A DNA stretch of 25,823 bases, taken from positions 1 through 25,823 of the forward strand of contig JAHELH010000005.1 of NCBI GenBank assembly GCA_024644285.1, in the 5' to 3' direction. Each line of letters begins with the position of its first letter. Within the stretch, counting starts at the first letter, position 1. This DNA comes from Paracoccaceae bacterium. GTDB lineage: Bacteria > Pseudomonadota > Alphaproteobacteria > Rhodobacterales > Rhodobacteraceae. Position numbers and translations under genes: made by a program. Below are positions 24,833 through 25,823 of this stretch, piece by piece. The notes below the pieces were generated by a model. That model searched no databases and was not told where the DNA came from. It worked only from the letters and a program-made list of their open reading frames with translations.

Positions 24833-25816
24833 ATGAAACACGTGCTGGTCACTGGCGGCGCCGGGTATATCGGTTCGCATGCCTGCAAGATCCTGGCCCG
24901 TGCCGGCTTTGTGCCGGTGACCTACGACAATCTGTCCACCGGCTGGGCCGAGGCGGTCAAATTCGGCCCGTTCGAGCAGGGCGAGATGGCCGACCGCGCC
25001 AACCTTGATCGGGTGTTCATGCAGTACCAGCCGGTCGCGGTGATGCATTTCGCGGCGTTGAGTCAGGTGGCCGAGTCGATGCGCGCGCCGGGCATCTACT
25101 GGCACAACAACGTGGTCGGATCGCTGAACCTGATCGAGGCAGCAGTGGCGCATGGCTGCCTGGACTTCGTGTTCTCGTCGACCTGCGCCACCTATGGCGA
25201 CCATGACGGCGTCCTGTTGGACGAGGATACCCCGCAACTGCCGATCAACGCCTATGGCGCGTCGAAGCGGGCGATCGAGGACATGCTGGTGAACTTCCAG
25301 GCCAGCCACGGACTGAACTCGGTGATCTTCCGGTACTTCAACGTGGCGGGCGCCGATCCGGAGGCCGAGGTGGGCGAGTTTCATCAGCCCGAGACGCATC
25401 TGATCCCGCTGGTGCTGGACGTGATCGACGGCAAGCGGCCGGCGCTGACGATCAACGGCACCGATTACGACACGCCGGACGGCACCTGCATCCGCGACTA
25501 CGTGCACGTGATGGACCTGGTCGATGCGCATCTGGCGGGGCTGGAATGGCTGCAGGCGCGGCGCGGCAGCCGGGTGTTCAACCTGGGCACCGGCCGCGGC
25601 TTTTCGGTGCGCGAGGTGATCGATCACAGCCGCGGCGTCACCAATCGCGAGGTGCCGGTCGAGACCGGGCCGCGCCGGCCCGGGGACTGCACCAAGCTGG
25701 TGTCGGGCGGCAGCCGGGCCGAGGCGGAACTGGGCTGGACGCCGCGCCGGTCGACCCTGGAGACGATGATCAGCGATGCCTGGAGATGGCACCAGAACGG
25801 CCATTACGAGCGCTAG
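24833..25816 (+). CDS. galE: UDP-glucose 4-epimerase GalE
   Basis: GalE interconverts UDP-glucose and UDP-galactose with tightly bound NAD. The 327-residue protein has the Rossmann motif GGAGYIG (8-14), FSSTCATYG (114-122) with T117 in place of the catalytic Ser/Thr, and the YGASK catalytic pair Y141 and K145. FRYFNVAGADP, GTCIRDYVHVMDL and FNLGTGRGFSV are further family marks. It lies 15 bp after galU and is certainly cotranscribed. The stop is at 25814-25816, seven bases before the window end, so its downstream neighbour is not visible. Related epimerases with other specificity cannot be excluded, but the pairing with galU supports GalE. Confidence 0.95.
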   Translation: MKHVLVTGGAGYIGSHACKILARAGFVPVTYDNLSTGWAEAVKFGPFEQGEMADRANLDRVFMQYQPVAVMHFAALSQVAESMRAPGIYWHNNVVGSLNLIEAAVAHGCLDFVFSSTCATYGDHDGVLLDEDTPQLPINAYGASKRAIEDMLVNFQASHGLNSVIFRYFNVAGADPEAEVGEFHQPETHLIPLVLDVIDGKRPALTINGTDYDTPDGTCIRDYVHVMDLVDAHLAGLEWLQARRGSRVFNLGTGRGFSVREVIDHSRGVTNREVPVETGPRRPGDCTKLVSGGSRAEAELGWTPRRSTLETMISDAWRWHQNGHYER

Positions 25817-25823
25817 GCCCGCG

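Overview
The window looks like chromosomal core DNA from a GC-rich alphaproteobacterium, most likely Rhodobacteraceae (Roseobacter group). The evidence is the nusA-ylxR-infB order, the style of the NusA, IF2, SecA, DnaK and DnaJ proteins, a dnaK promoter of the alphaproteobacterial RpoH type, and a G/C-rich hairpin plus GGGATATTT-type element of a kind I recall from intergenic DNA in this family. The family assignment rests on protein and repeat recognition from memory, not on a database search. No tRNA, rRNA, CRISPR array, transposase, phage gene or integration site was seen.

Layout. (1) 1-4943: nusA (5' end outside the window), ylxR and infB form one plus-strand operon that ends at an intrinsic terminator. 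(2) 5007-7914: a minus-strand block with a 44-residue small protein gene, and a ppiC-type isomerase - argJ - mutT operon in which argJ and mutT overlap by 4 bp. (3) 7954-13826, plus strand: secA with its own promoter, then an unrecognised envelope-type protein with a proline-rich linker, then an exported PstS-like/OmpA fusion. (4) 13898-18068, minus strand: radC, then dnaJ and dnaK behind a heat-shock promoter. A G/C-rich hairpin repeat lies between radC and dnaJ. (5) 18145-19557: an alkB-type DNA repair gene (plus) and an unknown small membrane protein (minus), followed by about 440 bp without a gene. (6) 19998-25816: an ABC-2 polysaccharide-export-type permease (minus), divergent from cysQ - kdsB-like - family 2 glycosyltransferase, which are overlapping plus-strand genes, and then galU - galE.

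How it fits together. The first half is housekeeping: transcription elongation and antitermination, translation initiation, arginine synthesis, nucleotide-pool cleaning, periplasmic folding and protein export. The middle holds protein quality control and DNA repair. The right end is a surface-polysaccharide neighbourhood: activation of an ulosonic acid (KdsB-like), UDP-glucose and UDP-galactose supply (GalU, GalE), a glycosyltransferase and an export permease.

I found no clear undescribed multi-gene system. The best leads are the 44-residue gene behind infB, a lysine-rich tail on ArgJ, an insertion in the NusA N-terminal domain, the two unusual exported proteins after secA, the unknown 203-residue membrane protein, a KdsB-like enzyme with changed motifs, and two hairpins that enclose stop codons at gene junctions.
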